64,000 nt of DNA from Natrinema sp. DC36 (GTDB taxonomy: Archaea > Halobacteriota > Halobacteria > Halobacteriales > Natrialbaceae), in contig NZ_CP084472.1 in assembly GCF_020405225.1 (NCBI RefSeq), forward strand, positions 3,472,001 through 3,536,000, in the 5' to 3' direction. The notes below the pieces were generated by a model. The model saw nothing but the letters and a program-made list of their open reading frames with translations. It was not told where the DNA came from and did no database searches. Position numbers and translations under genes: made by a program. This document shows positions 43,302-52,141 of this stretch, one piece after another. Positions within the stretch are counted from its first letter, which is position 1; each line of letters starts with the position of its first letter.

Positions 43302-44408
43302 ATGACAGCCGATTCGAAACGGACGAGACGACGCCTGATGAAAACGGGAGCGGCGATCGCCGGACTCGGGACGACCGCCGGCTGTCTCGGCACGCAGGGC
43401 TCGGGGGACGGCGAGAGCGAGTACTCCGTTACGATGGAGCCCGTCGGCACCGTCGAGTTCGAGTCCGTTCCCGAGACGTGGCTTCCCTATACGGGGGACT
43501 ACGCCGACATGGGCGTCGCGCTCGGGCAGGGCGACGGTCTGGTCGGAATCGGCCTGCAGAGCCGGTACGGAACCCACTACTACGACGAACTCCCGGGCGT
43601 CTCGGTCGACCCGGACGACCTGACTGAACTCTGGGACGACGGGACCGGGCAGGAGGTGTTCTACGAACTCGAGGCCGACGTTCACCTCATCGACCCGAAC
43701 TTCATGATCAACCGGCTTGGCTGGAGCCGGGACGAGGTCGACGAGATCGGTGAGACCGTCGCGCCGTTCGTCGGTAACACGATCTTCTCGGCCAGTTACG
43801 AGTGGCACGACTACCCCCGCTACACGCTGTACGAGGCCTTCGAGAAGGTGGCGGAGGTCTTTCAGGCCCGAGAGCGCTACGAGGCGTTCGAACGACTCCA
43901 CGATGACGTGCTGGCCGACGTCCAGTCCCGGCTGCCCGACGAGCGACCCGAGGTCGCGGTCCTGGTCCCCGCCTCGGCCGAGCCCGAAGCGTTCTATCCG
44001 TACCACATCGAGGACGATACCCAGTCCAAACACTGGACCGATCTACAGGTCGACGGCGCGCTCGCCGCGAACGGCGTCGGCGACGCGCAGGCGGCGAGCG
44101 GCACCATCGACTACGAGACGTTGCTCGAGATCGATCCCGACGTCATCGCGATCAGACAGCAGGGGGCGGTCACCGAGTCGGAGTTCGAACAGGGGATCGT
44201 CTCGTTCATGCGCGATCACGACGTCGCGAGCCAACTCCGGGCGGTCCGGAACGACCGCGTCGTCTACGGTGGCATGACCTACCAGGGACCGATCATTCAC
44301 TTGTTCCAGCTCGAGCGGGCGGCTCGCGGGATCTATCCCGACGAATTCGGCGACGAGGAGCTGTTCGACCGGCAGGCGGTCGCCGATATCGTTACCGGCG
44401 ACAGCTGA
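43302..44408 (+). CDS. Iron-siderophore-type binding lipoprotein 1
   Basis: Exported protein of 368 residues. RRRLMKTGAAIAGLG plus the lipobox TTAGC gives a Tat-lipoprotein signal. The mature part has the FecB/BtuF fold pattern: YTGDYADMGVALG near the N-terminus, DPNFMINRLGWS and a C-terminal part PIIHLFQLERAARGIYPDEF. It delivers the ligand to the permease. It has its own operator and promoter. About 40 bases downstream of it lies the control region of a paralogue. Confidence 0.88.
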   Translation: MTADSKRTRRRLMKTGAAIAGLGTTAGCLGTQGSGDGESEYSVTMEPVGTVEFESVPETWLPYTGDYADMGVALGQGDGLVGIGLQSRYGTHYYDELPGVSVDPDDLTELWDDGTGQEVFYELEADVHLIDPNFMINRLGWSRDEVDEIGETVAPFVGNTIFSASYEWHDYPRYTLYEAFEKVAEVFQARERYEAFERLHDDVLADVQSRLPDERPEVAVLVPASAEPEAFYPYHIEDDTQSKHWTDLQVDGALAANGVGDAQAASGTIDYETLLEIDPDVIAIRQQGAVTESEFEQGIVSFMRDHDVASQLRAVRNDRVVYGGMTYQGPIIHLFQLERAARGIYPDEFGDEELFDRQAVADIVTGDS

Positions 44409-44447
44409 CGCCGATCAGTCGGACGGCTTCGGAACACTTTTACTATT

Positions 44448-44461
44448 TTAGGCCAACCTAA
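44448..44461. promoter_or_regulatory. DtxR-type operator 3
   Basis: TTAGGCCAACCTAA is six bases before the start codon of the second binding protein. Arms extend to ATTTTAGG/CCTAAAAT. The distance to the start codon is nearly the same as for the other two copies (five, seven and six bases). Confidence 0.72.
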
Positions 44462-44467
44462 AATTTG

Positions 44468-45568
44468 ATGAGTGAGAAACGGACGTGGACGAGACGGAAC
44501 GTGCTTCGAACGGGGGGAGCGCTCGCAGGCGTGAGCGCGATGGCGGGCTGCATCGGGGACGACGGGTCCTCGGACGGCGAAACCGCATACACGGTATCGA
44601 TGCCGCCGGTCGGCGACGTCGAGTTCGAGGGCGTCCCGGAAAACTGGGCGGCCAACAACGGTAGCTGGGCCGACATGGGGATCGCACTGGGCCAGGACCC
44701 TCCCGCGGCCCTCTACCTCACCCACCGGTACCACACGCAGTACTACGACGAAATCCCCGACGTGAGCGTCGATCCGGACGAGGACGATATCGACGCGCTC
44801 TGGGCGGACGAACTGACCGTCGAGGAGTTCATAGATCTGAGCGAGGACGTGGATGTCTTCGTCATGGACCCGAACTTCCTGAAGGGTCAAGGCGAGTGGA
44901 GCGACGACGACATCGATCAAGTCGCGTCGACTGGGGTGCCGTTTTTCGGCAACAGTATCTTCTCGCGGGATTACGGCTTCCACGACGATTACGAGTACCT
45001 GACACTGTACCAAGCGTTCGAGAAACTCGCCGAGGTCTTCCAGGAAGAGGAACGCTACGAGGAGTTCGAGGCGCTACACGACGAGTTCCAGACGACACTC
45101 GAGGACACCGTCCCCGCGAACGATCCCCAGGTCGCCGTCTTGTGGCCCCTGGATGACGTTTTCCTCCCGTATATCGTCGATGAGGGAACGAGTTACAAAC
45201 CTCTACAGGACCTCGGGTACGAGGACGCGCTCGCGAACACCAACGTTGAGGACTTCCACAGCGGACGCGGCGAGGTTGACTACGAGACGCTGCTCGAGGT
45301 CGATCCGGACAATCTCTTGCTGCGCAGTGAAGAGTACGAGTCTCGGGAGGAGTTCGTACAGGGCACCGTCGAGCCGATGAAAGATCACGACGCCGCACAA
45401 CAACTCACGGCCGTCCAGAATGACAATATCTATCGGGCCGGTCCGCTCTACCAAGGGCCAATCATCAACCTCGCCGTCACCCAGCAGCTGGCCGAGCGGC
45501 TCTACGGCATCGACGAGCAACTGTACGACCCGCAGGAAGTCAGCGACATCGTCAACGGCGACTTCTAG
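44468..45568 (+). CDS. Iron-siderophore-type binding lipoprotein 2 (paralogue)
   Basis: Protein of 366 residues, start MSEKRTWTRRNVLRTGGALAG with a lipobox MAGC. It is a paralogue of binding protein 1: shared pattern includes GSWADMGIALG, DPNFLKGQGEWSDDDI and a C-terminal PIINLAVTQQLAERLYG. It probably serves a related ligand with the same permease. Start at 44468 (ATG); a TTG one codon upstream is possible. It is separately controlled by operator 3. Confidence 0.87.
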   Translation: MSEKRTWTRRNVLRTGGALAGVSAMAGCIGDDGSSDGETAYTVSMPPVGDVEFEGVPENWAANNGSWADMGIALGQDPPAALYLTHRYHTQYYDEIPDVSVDPDEDDIDALWADELTVEEFIDLSEDVDVFVMDPNFLKGQGEWSDDDIDQVASTGVPFFGNSIFSRDYGFHDDYEYLTLYQAFEKLAEVFQEEERYEEFEALHDEFQTTLEDTVPANDPQVAVLWPLDDVFLPYIVDEGTSYKPLQDLGYEDALANTNVEDFHSGRGEVDYETLLEVDPDNLLLRSEEYESREEFVQGTVEPMKDHDAAQQLTAVQNDNIYRAGPLYQGPIINLAVTQQLAERLYGIDEQLYDPQEVSDIVNGDF

Positions 45569-45589
45569 GCGACCGCTCGGTCGAAACCG

Positions 45590-47743
45590 GTGACACGGCA
45601 CGCATCCGGATCGACTCGCGCGCTCGACGCACTCGAGTCCGAATCGCTCAAGTACGCCACGCTACTATTCAGTCTCGTGTCGAAGCAGGTCCAGCAGGTC
45701 GATACCATCTTCTGTCACGAAACCGGTGGCGACTTCCTCGTCGTCGTCGAACGTGACGGGAAGCGGCTGTTCCGTGCGAAACTCGAGCTCTCGGAAACCT
45801 CGGCCGGGCCCCGCCCCGCGAAGTTCCGGCTGAAGGAGGGCTCGAGCGAAGAGCCTCGCCAACCCGACGAGTTCGTCGAACTCGCCCGCCGAGCCAAGCG
45901 GATCCGCATCTCCGAACAGACCTCGAGCGCGGGTCGGCGCGACCTTCGGGAAATGCTTGCGGGCTACCAGCTCGAGGACAAAGTCAAGACCGTCCGGACC
46001 TGCCGCTACTGCGCCGGTGCGGGCCGATACTCGCCGATCACTACCGAGACCGCCGTCAAAGACGACACCGACTGGATCTGTACGGACTGTGCGAAACGCG
46101 AACTCGAGCGCCAGCTTTCCTTTTCGGGCGGCGGCGAGGTCTCGGGTGCCGCCAAGGAGCGCCTCGAAGACCTCATGCTGGAGGTCCAGGATTTAGAACG
46201 GATCGTCAACCTGCTCAAGGGACAGCTCGATCCCGATCTGACGAAGTTCGATACCATCTCGGCGACGACCGAGGAGGTCGACCCCGTTCGGACGGACTCG
46301 TTGAACCTGCATCCGGGCATTCAGAACCTGCTCGAGGACCGGTTCGATACTCTGCTCCCGGTCCAGAGTCTCGCGGTCGAGAACGGCCTCCTGGATGGCG
46401 AGGACCAACTCGTCGTCTCCGCGACGGCGACCGGAAAGACCCTCGTCGGCGAGATGACCGGCATCGACCGCGTCCTCGAGGGCAAGGGGACGATGCTCTT
46501 TCTCGTCCCGCTGGTGGCGCTGGCCAATCAGAAGTACGAGGACTTTCAGGACGAATACGGCCACCTCGTCGACGTCTCCATCCGCGTGGGTGCGAGCCGG
46601 ATCGCCGACAACGGCAACCAGTTCGATCCGAACGCCGACGTCATCGTCGGCACCTACGAGGGGATCGACCACGCCCTGCGAACGGGCAAGGAGATGGGCG
46701 ACATCGGAACCGTCGTCATCGACGAGGTCCACACCCTCAAGGAGGAGGACCGGGGCCACCGCCTCGACGGCCTCATCTCGCGGCTCAAATACACCTGCGA
46801 GCAGCGGGCGGCGCGCCGCGACGAGTACGACGGCGCACAGTGGGTCTACCTCTCGGCGACCGTCGGCAACCCGACGCAGCTCACCGAAGCGCTCGAGGCC
46901 ACGCTCATCGAGTTCGAGGAGCGGCCGATCCCGATCGAACGCCACGTCACCTTCGCGGACGGTCAGGAGAAAGTCCGGGTCGAGAACAAACTCGTCAAAC
47001 GCGAGTTCGACACCGAGTCCTCGAAGGGGTATCGCGGGCAGACGATAATCTTCACCAACTCCCGGCGGCGCTGTCACGAGATTTCGCGAAAACTCGACTA
47101 CTCGGCCGCCCCCTACCACGCCGGGCTGGACTACAAGCGCCGGAAGACGGTCGAACGCAAGTTCGGCGACCAGGAGCTCTCGGCGGTCGTCACGACCGCC
47201 GCGCTGGCTGCAGGGGTCGACTTCCCCGCCTCGCAGGTCATTTTCGACTCGCTGGCGATGGGTATCGAGTGGCTCTCGGTCCAGGAGTTCCACCAGATGC
47301 TCGGCCGCGCGGGCCGGCCCGACTACCACGACACGGGGACGGTGTACGTCCTCGTCGAACCCGACACCGTCTACCACAACTCGATGGAGATGAGCGAAGA
47401 CGAGGTCGCCTTCAAACTCCTCAAAGGAGATATGGAGTCGGTGATGACCCACTACGACGAGGCCGCGGCCGTCGAGGAGACGCTCGCGAACGTCACTGTC
47501 GGCGGCAAGGCTGCGAAGACACTCAACGACCGCATGCTCGGCGACGTCCCCACGAAACACGCTATCGGCAAGCTGCTGCAGTACGAGTTCATCGACGGCT
47601 TCGAACCCACGCCGCTCGGTCGCGTGGTGACCGAACACTTCCTCGAGCCCGGCCAGGCGTTCACTCTTCTCGACGGGATCCGGAAGGACGCCCATCCCTA
47701 CGAACTCGTCGCGGATATCGAACTCCGCGACGAGGACCTCTAA
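45590..47743 (+). CDS. DEAD/DEAH-box helicase with zinc-ribbon, haloarchaeal type
   Basis: Large cytoplasmic helicase of 717 residues, GTG start at 45590. Domains: N-terminal alpha/beta region (about 1-125), a zinc ribbon with CRYC and CTDC (about 138-168), then a superfamily 2 core: Walker A region SATATGKTLVGEM (about 280-292), the motif II sequence IDEVHTL, motif III SATVG, and C-terminal helicase domain with HAGLDYKRRKTVE, AAGVDFPA and QMLGRAGRPDY. It is probably a DNA or RNA helicase of the Ski2/Hel308-like type. It starts 21 bases after the binding-protein gene but is unlikely to be functionally related. Confidence 0.9.
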   Translation: MTRHASGSTRALDALESESLKYATLLFSLVSKQVQQVDTIFCHETGGDFLVVVERDGKRLFRAKLELSETSAGPRPAKFRLKEGSSEEPRQPDEFVELARRAKRIRISEQTSSAGRRDLREMLAGYQLEDKVKTVRTCRYCAGAGRYSPITTETAVKDDTDWICTDCAKRELERQLSFSGGGEVSGAAKERLEDLMLEVQDLERIVNLLKGQLDPDLTKFDTISATTEEVDPVRTDSLNLHPGIQNLLEDRFDTLLPVQSLAVENGLLDGEDQLVVSATATGKTLVGEMTGIDRVLEGKGTMLFLVPLVALANQKYEDFQDEYGHLVDVSIRVGASRIADNGNQFDPNADVIVGTYEGIDHALRTGKEMGDIGTVVIDEVHTLKEEDRGHRLDGLISRLKYTCEQRAARRDEYDGAQWVYLSATVGNPTQLTEALEATLIEFEERPIPIERHVTFADGQEKVRVENKLVKREFDTESSKGYRGQTIIFTNSRRRCHEISRKLDYSAAPYHAGLDYKRRKTVERKFGDQELSAVVTTAALAAGVDFPASQVIFDSLAMGIEWLSVQEFHQMLGRAGRPDYHDTGTVYVLVEPDTVYHNSMEMSEDEVAFKLLKGDMESVMTHYDEAAAVEETLANVTVGGKAAKTLNDRMLGDVPTKHAIGKLLQYEFIDGFEPTPLGRVVTEHFLEPGQAFTLLDGIRKDAHPYELVADIELRDEDL

Positions 47744-47889
47744 TCAGGCCAGCGGTGCGATCCGTGACTGTCACTGGCGCAGCGAACGGCGGCCACGATC
47801 GTTTGTGAGCCGTCTCGACGGCCGGAACGGTAAAGGACGGCAGCGTTCAATCGATAGCCAGTACGGGCATCCGACCCGGAGCTGTCACC

Positions 47890-48585
47890 ATGGACACGAC
47901 GACGCCAGCCGCGATCGATCCGCCCGCGAACGTGTTGCTCGTCCACTCGAGACGAGCAGCGCCAAACGCCTGCGAAGAGCTGTGTTACGACGACAGCGAC
48001 ACGGCTCATCTCGCGGTCACCTTCGCCGACGAGGAGCCCGACTGTCCCGACGAGGAGGCGATCGACGGCCCGCTCGGTCAGCTCACTATCGGGGAGGTCC
48101 TAACCGATGCCGGCGACGAATCGGAGCCTGATTTCACCCGGCCGGTCGTCACCGATTCGGTGACCGATCCAACCGACCTCTCCGCGATCGGCGTCGCAGT
48201 CAGCCGGTTTTGTAAACACTGGGACGAAACCGGCGGGGAGATCACGATCTGTTTCGACTCGCTCGACGCCCTGCTTCGCCACAGCTCGCCGAAGGAGGTC
48301 TTCCAGTTCGCACACGTCCTCACGAACCGGCTCTCGAGCGTCGACGCCTACGCCCACTTTCACTTCGATCCGGCGCGCCACGAGGACCGGGTCATCTCGA
48401 CGTTCGGGACGATTTTCGACGCCGTCGTCGCCGACGACGAGACCCACGAGTCGCTCCCGGAAGCGACCGACGAGGACGTCGCGGCGTTACTGGCCGAGTG
48501 GGACGAGGAGTCGACGGTTGATACCGGATCCGATGCGGTCACCGAAGCGACCGACGAGGACATCGCACGTACTCTCGGAAACTGA
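47890..48585 (+). CDS. DUF7504-type haloarchaeal protein
   Basis: Acidic protein of 231 residues, start MDTTTPAAIDPPANVLLVHSRR. The first 170 residues look like a RecA/KaiC-like fold without a Walker motif: VLLVHSR, LTIGEVLT, ITICFDSLDALLRHSSPKEVFQF. The tail (ATDEDVAALLAEWD, ATDEDIARTLGN) contains two related short helices. The family is labelled DUF7504 by memory; function unknown, possibly a sensor-linked regulator. Confidence 0.6.
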   Translation: MDTTTPAAIDPPANVLLVHSRRAAPNACEELCYDDSDTAHLAVTFADEEPDCPDEEAIDGPLGQLTIGEVLTDAGDESEPDFTRPVVTDSVTDPTDLSAIGVAVSRFCKHWDETGGEITICFDSLDALLRHSSPKEVFQFAHVLTNRLSSVDAYAHFHFDPARHEDRVISTFGTIFDAVVADDETHESLPEATDEDVAALLAEWDEESTVDTGSDAVTEATDEDIARTLGN

Positions 48586-48609
48586 GACGGAAACGGTCCG
48601 TCAGTTCCG

Positions 48610-48639
48610 GCGCACCCGCGACCCGCCAGACGGGTGCGC
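48610..48639 (+). terminator. GC-rich hairpin after the DUF7504-type gene
   Basis: GCGCACCCG and CGGGTGCGC form a perfect nine-base-pair stem around a 12-base loop, 25 bases after the stop codon. No T-run follows, so the terminator call is tentative. Confidence 0.35.
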
Positions 48640-48696
48640 TGGGACATCGGTACGGCAGACCGTATGAATCGACGGTTCGACGCCGATCAGCGGGGC

Positions 48697-48951
48697 TCAC
48701 GGAACGAAGGCGACACCAAATAGCGAGAGCGCGAGCACGAGCAACGAGCCCGGAACGCCACCGATCGCGACGATTGCAACCGTCAGTGGCGTCACCGCCA
48801 CTCCGACACCGAAGACGACCTGGGCGAGGTACAACACCACGAGTCCACCCACCGCGTTGACGATGAAGGGTCTCGCGACCTCGATGAGCTGTGCCGCCAC
48901 GAGGACGAGTACCAACACGAGAATCAGAAGCAGTATCTCGAGTCCGGTCAT
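48697..48951 (-). CDS. BofA-like small membrane protein
   Basis: Membrane protein of 84 residues, start MTGLEILLLILVLVLVLVAAQL. Two to three hydrophobic segments, and a pattern (ARPFIVNAVGGLVVLYLAQVVFGVGVAVTPLTVAIVAIGGVPGSLL) seen in haloarchaeal proteins named after the sporulation protein BofA. Archaea do not sporulate, so the name describes only similarity. The frame is open upstream through the tRNA-Pro, but the start at 48951 is right. Confidence 0.7.
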   Translation of the reverse strand: MTGLEILLLILVLVLVLVAAQLIEVARPFIVNAVGGLVVLYLAQVVFGVGVAVTPLTVAIVAIGGVPGSLLVLALSLFGVAFVP

Positions 48952-49034
48952 GGCTGGCGCTATCACGGCACCGGGCAAAACCGTTCGGACCGTAACGAAA
49001 CGCTTTATGACGTGGGCGCGGTTTGCATAGATAC

Positions 49035-49107
49035 GGGATCGTGGGTTAGCTTGGTATACTTCGGGCCTTGGGTGCCCGTGACCCCGGTTCAAATCCGGGC
49101 GATCCCA
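49035..49107 (+). tRNA. tRNA-Pro, anticodon TGG
   Basis: A 73-base cloverleaf. The acceptor stem GGGATCG pairs with CGATCCC (49100-49106), the anticodon stem CGGGC/GCCCG closes the loop CTTGGGT with anticodon TGG, and the T-arm is CCCGG-TTCAAAT-CCGGG. The discriminator is A at 49107. No intron and no encoded CCA. Confidence 0.94.
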
Positions 49108-49111
49108 TATT

Positions 49112-49236
49112 GCTGCCGCGAACAAACTCGTGAGCGGCAGCCATTGGAAAGAGCACGGATTTGAACCTCGGAAGTCGCAGCGCTCGAGCGAAGCGAGAGC
49201 GACCGTCTTCCGTTAGTACAAATCCGGTCGGTCCTA
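49112..49236. repeat. Composite structured element after tRNA-Pro
   Basis: Same plan as after tRNA-Arg: a hairpin GCTGCCGC (49112-49119) with GCGGCAGC (49134-49141) that shares the CCGCGAAC...GTGAGCGG wording, an inverted copy of the T-arm in GGATTTGAACCTCGGAAG (49157-49174), a GC-rich linker (GCTCGAGCGAAGCGAGAGC), and a degraded direct copy of the tRNA 3' end at 49216-49236 that matches 17 of 21 positions. The outer parts of the last two make the inverted pair GGATTTGAAC / CAAATCC. Confidence 0.55.
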
Positions 49237-50021
49237 CCGCGAAAATAAGGCTTACGCAACCCTTATACACCAGTTTTCCTCAAATCGATAAAATTCTGTG
49301 TGAGAACGGTTCTCAGCAGTCGCTCTTCCCCTCCCTTAGTGAAAACAGGCCCACCCACCGACTCACCCACCCAGTGAGTGGTCTGTCGGCTGTTCGATTA
49401 TCCGCCGCAAGCGACGGAACCGTCTTTGCTACCCTCAGATGGGGAAAACATGGAAGCCCCGCGCAGGTCGCCATCGAAGGCGGCGACCAGCTTGTTACCT
49501 TCCCATTCGCCTCGAGGCGAAAAACACGGTCGGGATCGATAGGGTGGCTCTTGACCACTGTTGCACTATCTCTGTCGTGACGGAGCGATGGTCTTCCGCT
49601 GAGTCAAATACCGAGTGATTTCGCTGGGGTATCAAAACGCGTCGTGAAAACTGAGTGCCGAGGATCGAAGCATACGGGTTCGGGGTGTGACAATCTCCGG
49701 TGCTAGCCGGTTGCGGGGCCCACACGGAGTATGGTCACAATGGCCACAGGGGATTCGGATAGCCGTAGTGATCGTTTTGGTATTCGTCGTCATCACCTCA
49801 CTACTCCATAGCGTATGTTCAATAATAAAGCTTTTTATCGAGGTAATCGCCCTAGATGGGGCGGATAACATGGCCGAACGTGGTTCTAATGCCGCATTCT
49901 CTTCGATATCAAACGTTCGAAACGTGCCGCTATGGGCGTTTGTGACCGTCTTCCAAATCCGTCCCTGTCGCGGGCAGTATCGACCGATCAATCGACGCTC
50001 CGACGAGGCGCGCAACACCGA
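49237..50021. other. Long intergenic region, no supported gene
   Basis: About 785 bases. Frames such as one encoding IAVVIVLVFVVITSLLHSV around 49760 have a hydrophobic segment but no family support and no clear start. A remnant of something once coding is possible. AT content is higher than in the flanks. Confidence 0.4.
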
Positions 50022-50195
50022 TCAGGGAGACGAGGTTGGCTGCTCGAGCCGAGTGAACGAGCCGTCACCGCAGACGCAGTCTTCGCTCGTGCCCAGCGGG
50101 CGGATCGAGCCCGTCGGCGAGATCGCGCCGACGAGGATCGCGTCACAGTTCTCACAGCGGACCGCGGCTCGCGTTTGAGTGGATTGCATTGCCAT
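50022..50195 (-). CDS. Zinc-ribbon microprotein (57 residues)
   Basis: Short frame starting MAMQSTQTRAAVRCENCDAIL and ending FTRLEQPTSSP. Four cysteines in two pairs (CENC, CVC) look like a zinc ribbon. The composition is protein-like and the plus-strand frame over it is arginine-rich. It resembles the microprotein at 35112 in size and cysteine layout but not in sequence. Function unknown. Confidence 0.6.
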   Translation of the reverse strand: MAMQSTQTRAAVRCENCDAILVGAISPTGSIRPLGTSEDCVCGDGSFTRLEQPTSSP

Positions 50196-50386
50196 GGACT
50201 GAGATCAAGCGGCTACATCGCTATTAGTACGGCTCCAACGTATGAAGGTGCTCGAGTGCCCCTCGATTCGGTATCGACCGGAACAGGTGGATCTGTCACC
50301 TGTAGAGGGCCGATTTCGAAAGCGAATTCGAGAACGTCGGTAGAAGACGAATCGAGGTGCGAACTCGCCTCGATCTCTCGCCCTGC

Positions 50387-50977
50387 CTACTCGAGGAACC
50401 GATCGCCGACGTAGATCACTCCCGCAGCGACGAGGCCGACGGGAATCGCCATGGCGATCAGGGGGACGAGCACGTCGCCGAGATCGAAGAGATCGGTTCC
50501 GCCGCTCCCACCGGTGCCGCCGGTGTCCGCGCTATCGGTACTGGGGGAGAAGACGACGGTGACGAGGACGCCGATGATCGTCATCACGACGTAGCCGAGC
50601 GTCCCGCTTGCGAAGGCGGTGATCATCGCTTCGCGCGTGTCGGCCATCTGCCGATCGAGCTGAAGCCCACTGATCGCACCGAGTATCGGCCCGGTGAATA
50701 CCATGACGCCGAACAGGACGATCATGAAGAACGCGACGACGAATCCGCCCTCGTCGGAGCCGTCGAAGAGCATCCGGGTGCCGAGCGCACCGGTCAGTCC
50801 GAACCCGGCACCGACGATGGCGAAAATCGATGTCGTATAGGTGAGATACCCCTTATTTCGATCGTCGGAGAGAACGTCCGAGGCGGAACGGTTCCCTTGC
50901 TGGTGTGGCTCCCGTCTGGGAGTCGAGTCGGCAGTCGATTCAGTCGGTGTTTCTCGAGACACGACGTGTCGGTCCAA
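50387..50977 (-). CDS. Haloarchaeal membrane protein of unknown function
   Basis: Protein of 196 residues. An acidic and polar N-terminus (about 50 residues) precedes four hydrophobic segments, including YLTYTTSIFAIVGAGFGL, GGFVVAFFMIVLFGVMVF, GTLGYVVMTIIGVLVTVVF and LIAMAIPVGLVAAGVIYV. A glycine/threonine/serine linker joins the last two. No family recognised. Confidence 0.65.
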   Translation of the reverse strand: MDRHVVSRETPTESTADSTPRREPHQQGNRSASDVLSDDRNKGYLTYTTSIFAIVGAGFGLTGALGTRMLFDGSDEGGFVVAFFMIVLFGVMVFTGPILGAISGLQLDRQMADTREAMITAFASGTLGYVVMTIIGVLVTVVFSPSTDSADTGGTGGSGGTDLFDLGDVLVPLIAMAIPVGLVAAGVIYVGDRFLE

Positions 50978-51141
50978 CCGCGTTCAGTTAAGAATAGCGG
51001 CCATCTCGGGACTGTATTGGACCTCCGGATCCTGAGTCGTCCTCGAGCCTCGAGGTCGCGAGAGACACTGACCGACCGCACAGACGACTGCGACCGTCCG
51101 CAAGCCCAACGGTTTCGGTGTCACTTCGATTGACAGGAAAC

Positions 51142-51792
51142 ATGGTCTCTCACGGCTCGCGGTTCCGACGCTGGCTCATCAACGGGATCGTGATCACGAT
51201 TCCGCTGGTTGCGACGCTGCTGGTAGTGATGGTCGTTCTCAACTTCATTCGCAGTGCGATCTCACCGGTGACCGCCGGCGTCACCTATCTCTTGGCCGAC
51301 GAACCGCCGGCCCTGGCAATCGAGTTTGTAACGCTGCTCTCGCTGCTCGGCGTCTTCCTGCTGGTCGGCCTCGTCGCGGAGCACACGTCCGGCAAATACC
51401 TCTCGAAGCGAGTCCACGCGGTGATGGAGACGATCCCCGGCGTCAGCACCGTTTACGAGAGCGTTCGCCGGGCCAGTCGGCTGCTGGTCGATGACGACAC
51501 GGATCAGTTCCAGGACGTGAAACTCGTCGAGTTCCCTCACGAAGGCGCGTACATGCTCGGCTTTCTCACCGCGGAGACGCCCGCCGTGGTCGAGGCAAGC
51601 GCGGACGAAACGGAGATGGTGACGATCATGGTCCCGCTCGCGCCGAACCCGGCGACGAACGGCTACGTCATGCACATGCCCACCGAGAAAGTCCACGAGG
51701 TCGACCTGACCGTCGAGGAAGCGTTCCGATCGATCGCGACGCTCGGCGTCGCCGCGGATAGTCTCGGTGAGGCCACGAGCGGTGCCGATTGA
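51142..51792 (+). CDS. DUF502-family membrane protein
   Basis: Protein of 216 residues, start MVSHGSRFRRWLINGIVITIP. The DUF502 pattern is present: FRRWLINGIVITIPLVATLLVV, a second membrane segment (VTLLSLLGVFLLVGLVAEHT), then a soluble part with IPGVSTVYESVRRASRLL, VKLVEFPHEGAYMLGFLT and MVPLAPNPATNGYV. Function unknown; wide in bacteria and archaea. Single gene. Confidence 0.85.
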   Translation: MVSHGSRFRRWLINGIVITIPLVATLLVVMVVLNFIRSAISPVTAGVTYLLADEPPALAIEFVTLLSLLGVFLLVGLVAEHTSGKYLSKRVHAVMETIPGVSTVYESVRRASRLLVDDDTDQFQDVKLVEFPHEGAYMLGFLTAETPAVVEASADETEMVTIMVPLAPNPATNGYVMHMPTEKVHEVDLTVEEAFRSIATLGVAADSLGEATSGAD

Positions 51793-52141
51793 GACGGACT
51801 GCTGTCACCCTCATTCTTGGCCCCCGACATCCAAAACAGATTGGCCGTAGTTACATACCGTCGGGGTCGAACGAACGACTGTGGCCGCGCGGCCAACCGG
51901 TCGACGGGAATACTGTACACGGCGTGTGGTCCACGTCGGCCTGCCACGAAACAGGGTCGACGGGTTCGACGTGGACCGAATCGATTTTCCGATTTCTCGA
52001 GGGCACGGACACGGCTTCGTATCGCACCCGACCGACGGAACGATGGCGGCTCGAAGGCGGAGACCGGCTCTGGCTCGTCTCCGTTCAGTTTCGCCCCGGT
52101 ATACGACCATTTATACCCGATGCCGGTCCTAGAACGGTGCA
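51793..52141. other. Upstream region of mcm
   Basis: About 350 bases without a supported gene. A TATA box (listed separately) lies at the 3' side. Confidence 0.5.
52110..52115 (+). promoter_or_regulatory. TATA box of mcm
   Basis: TTTATA, about 29 bases before the ATG at 52142, fitting a leaderless message. Confidence 0.5.

Noticed and set aside
46193-47695. A 500-codon minus-strand frame opposite the helicase
   Set aside because: It is the antisense shadow of the helicase, which has complete motifs.
49687-50178. A 163-codon plus-strand frame with one hydrophobic segment
   Set aside because: Its second half is the shadow of the minus-strand zinc-ribbon microprotein and the first half has no recognisable family or start context.
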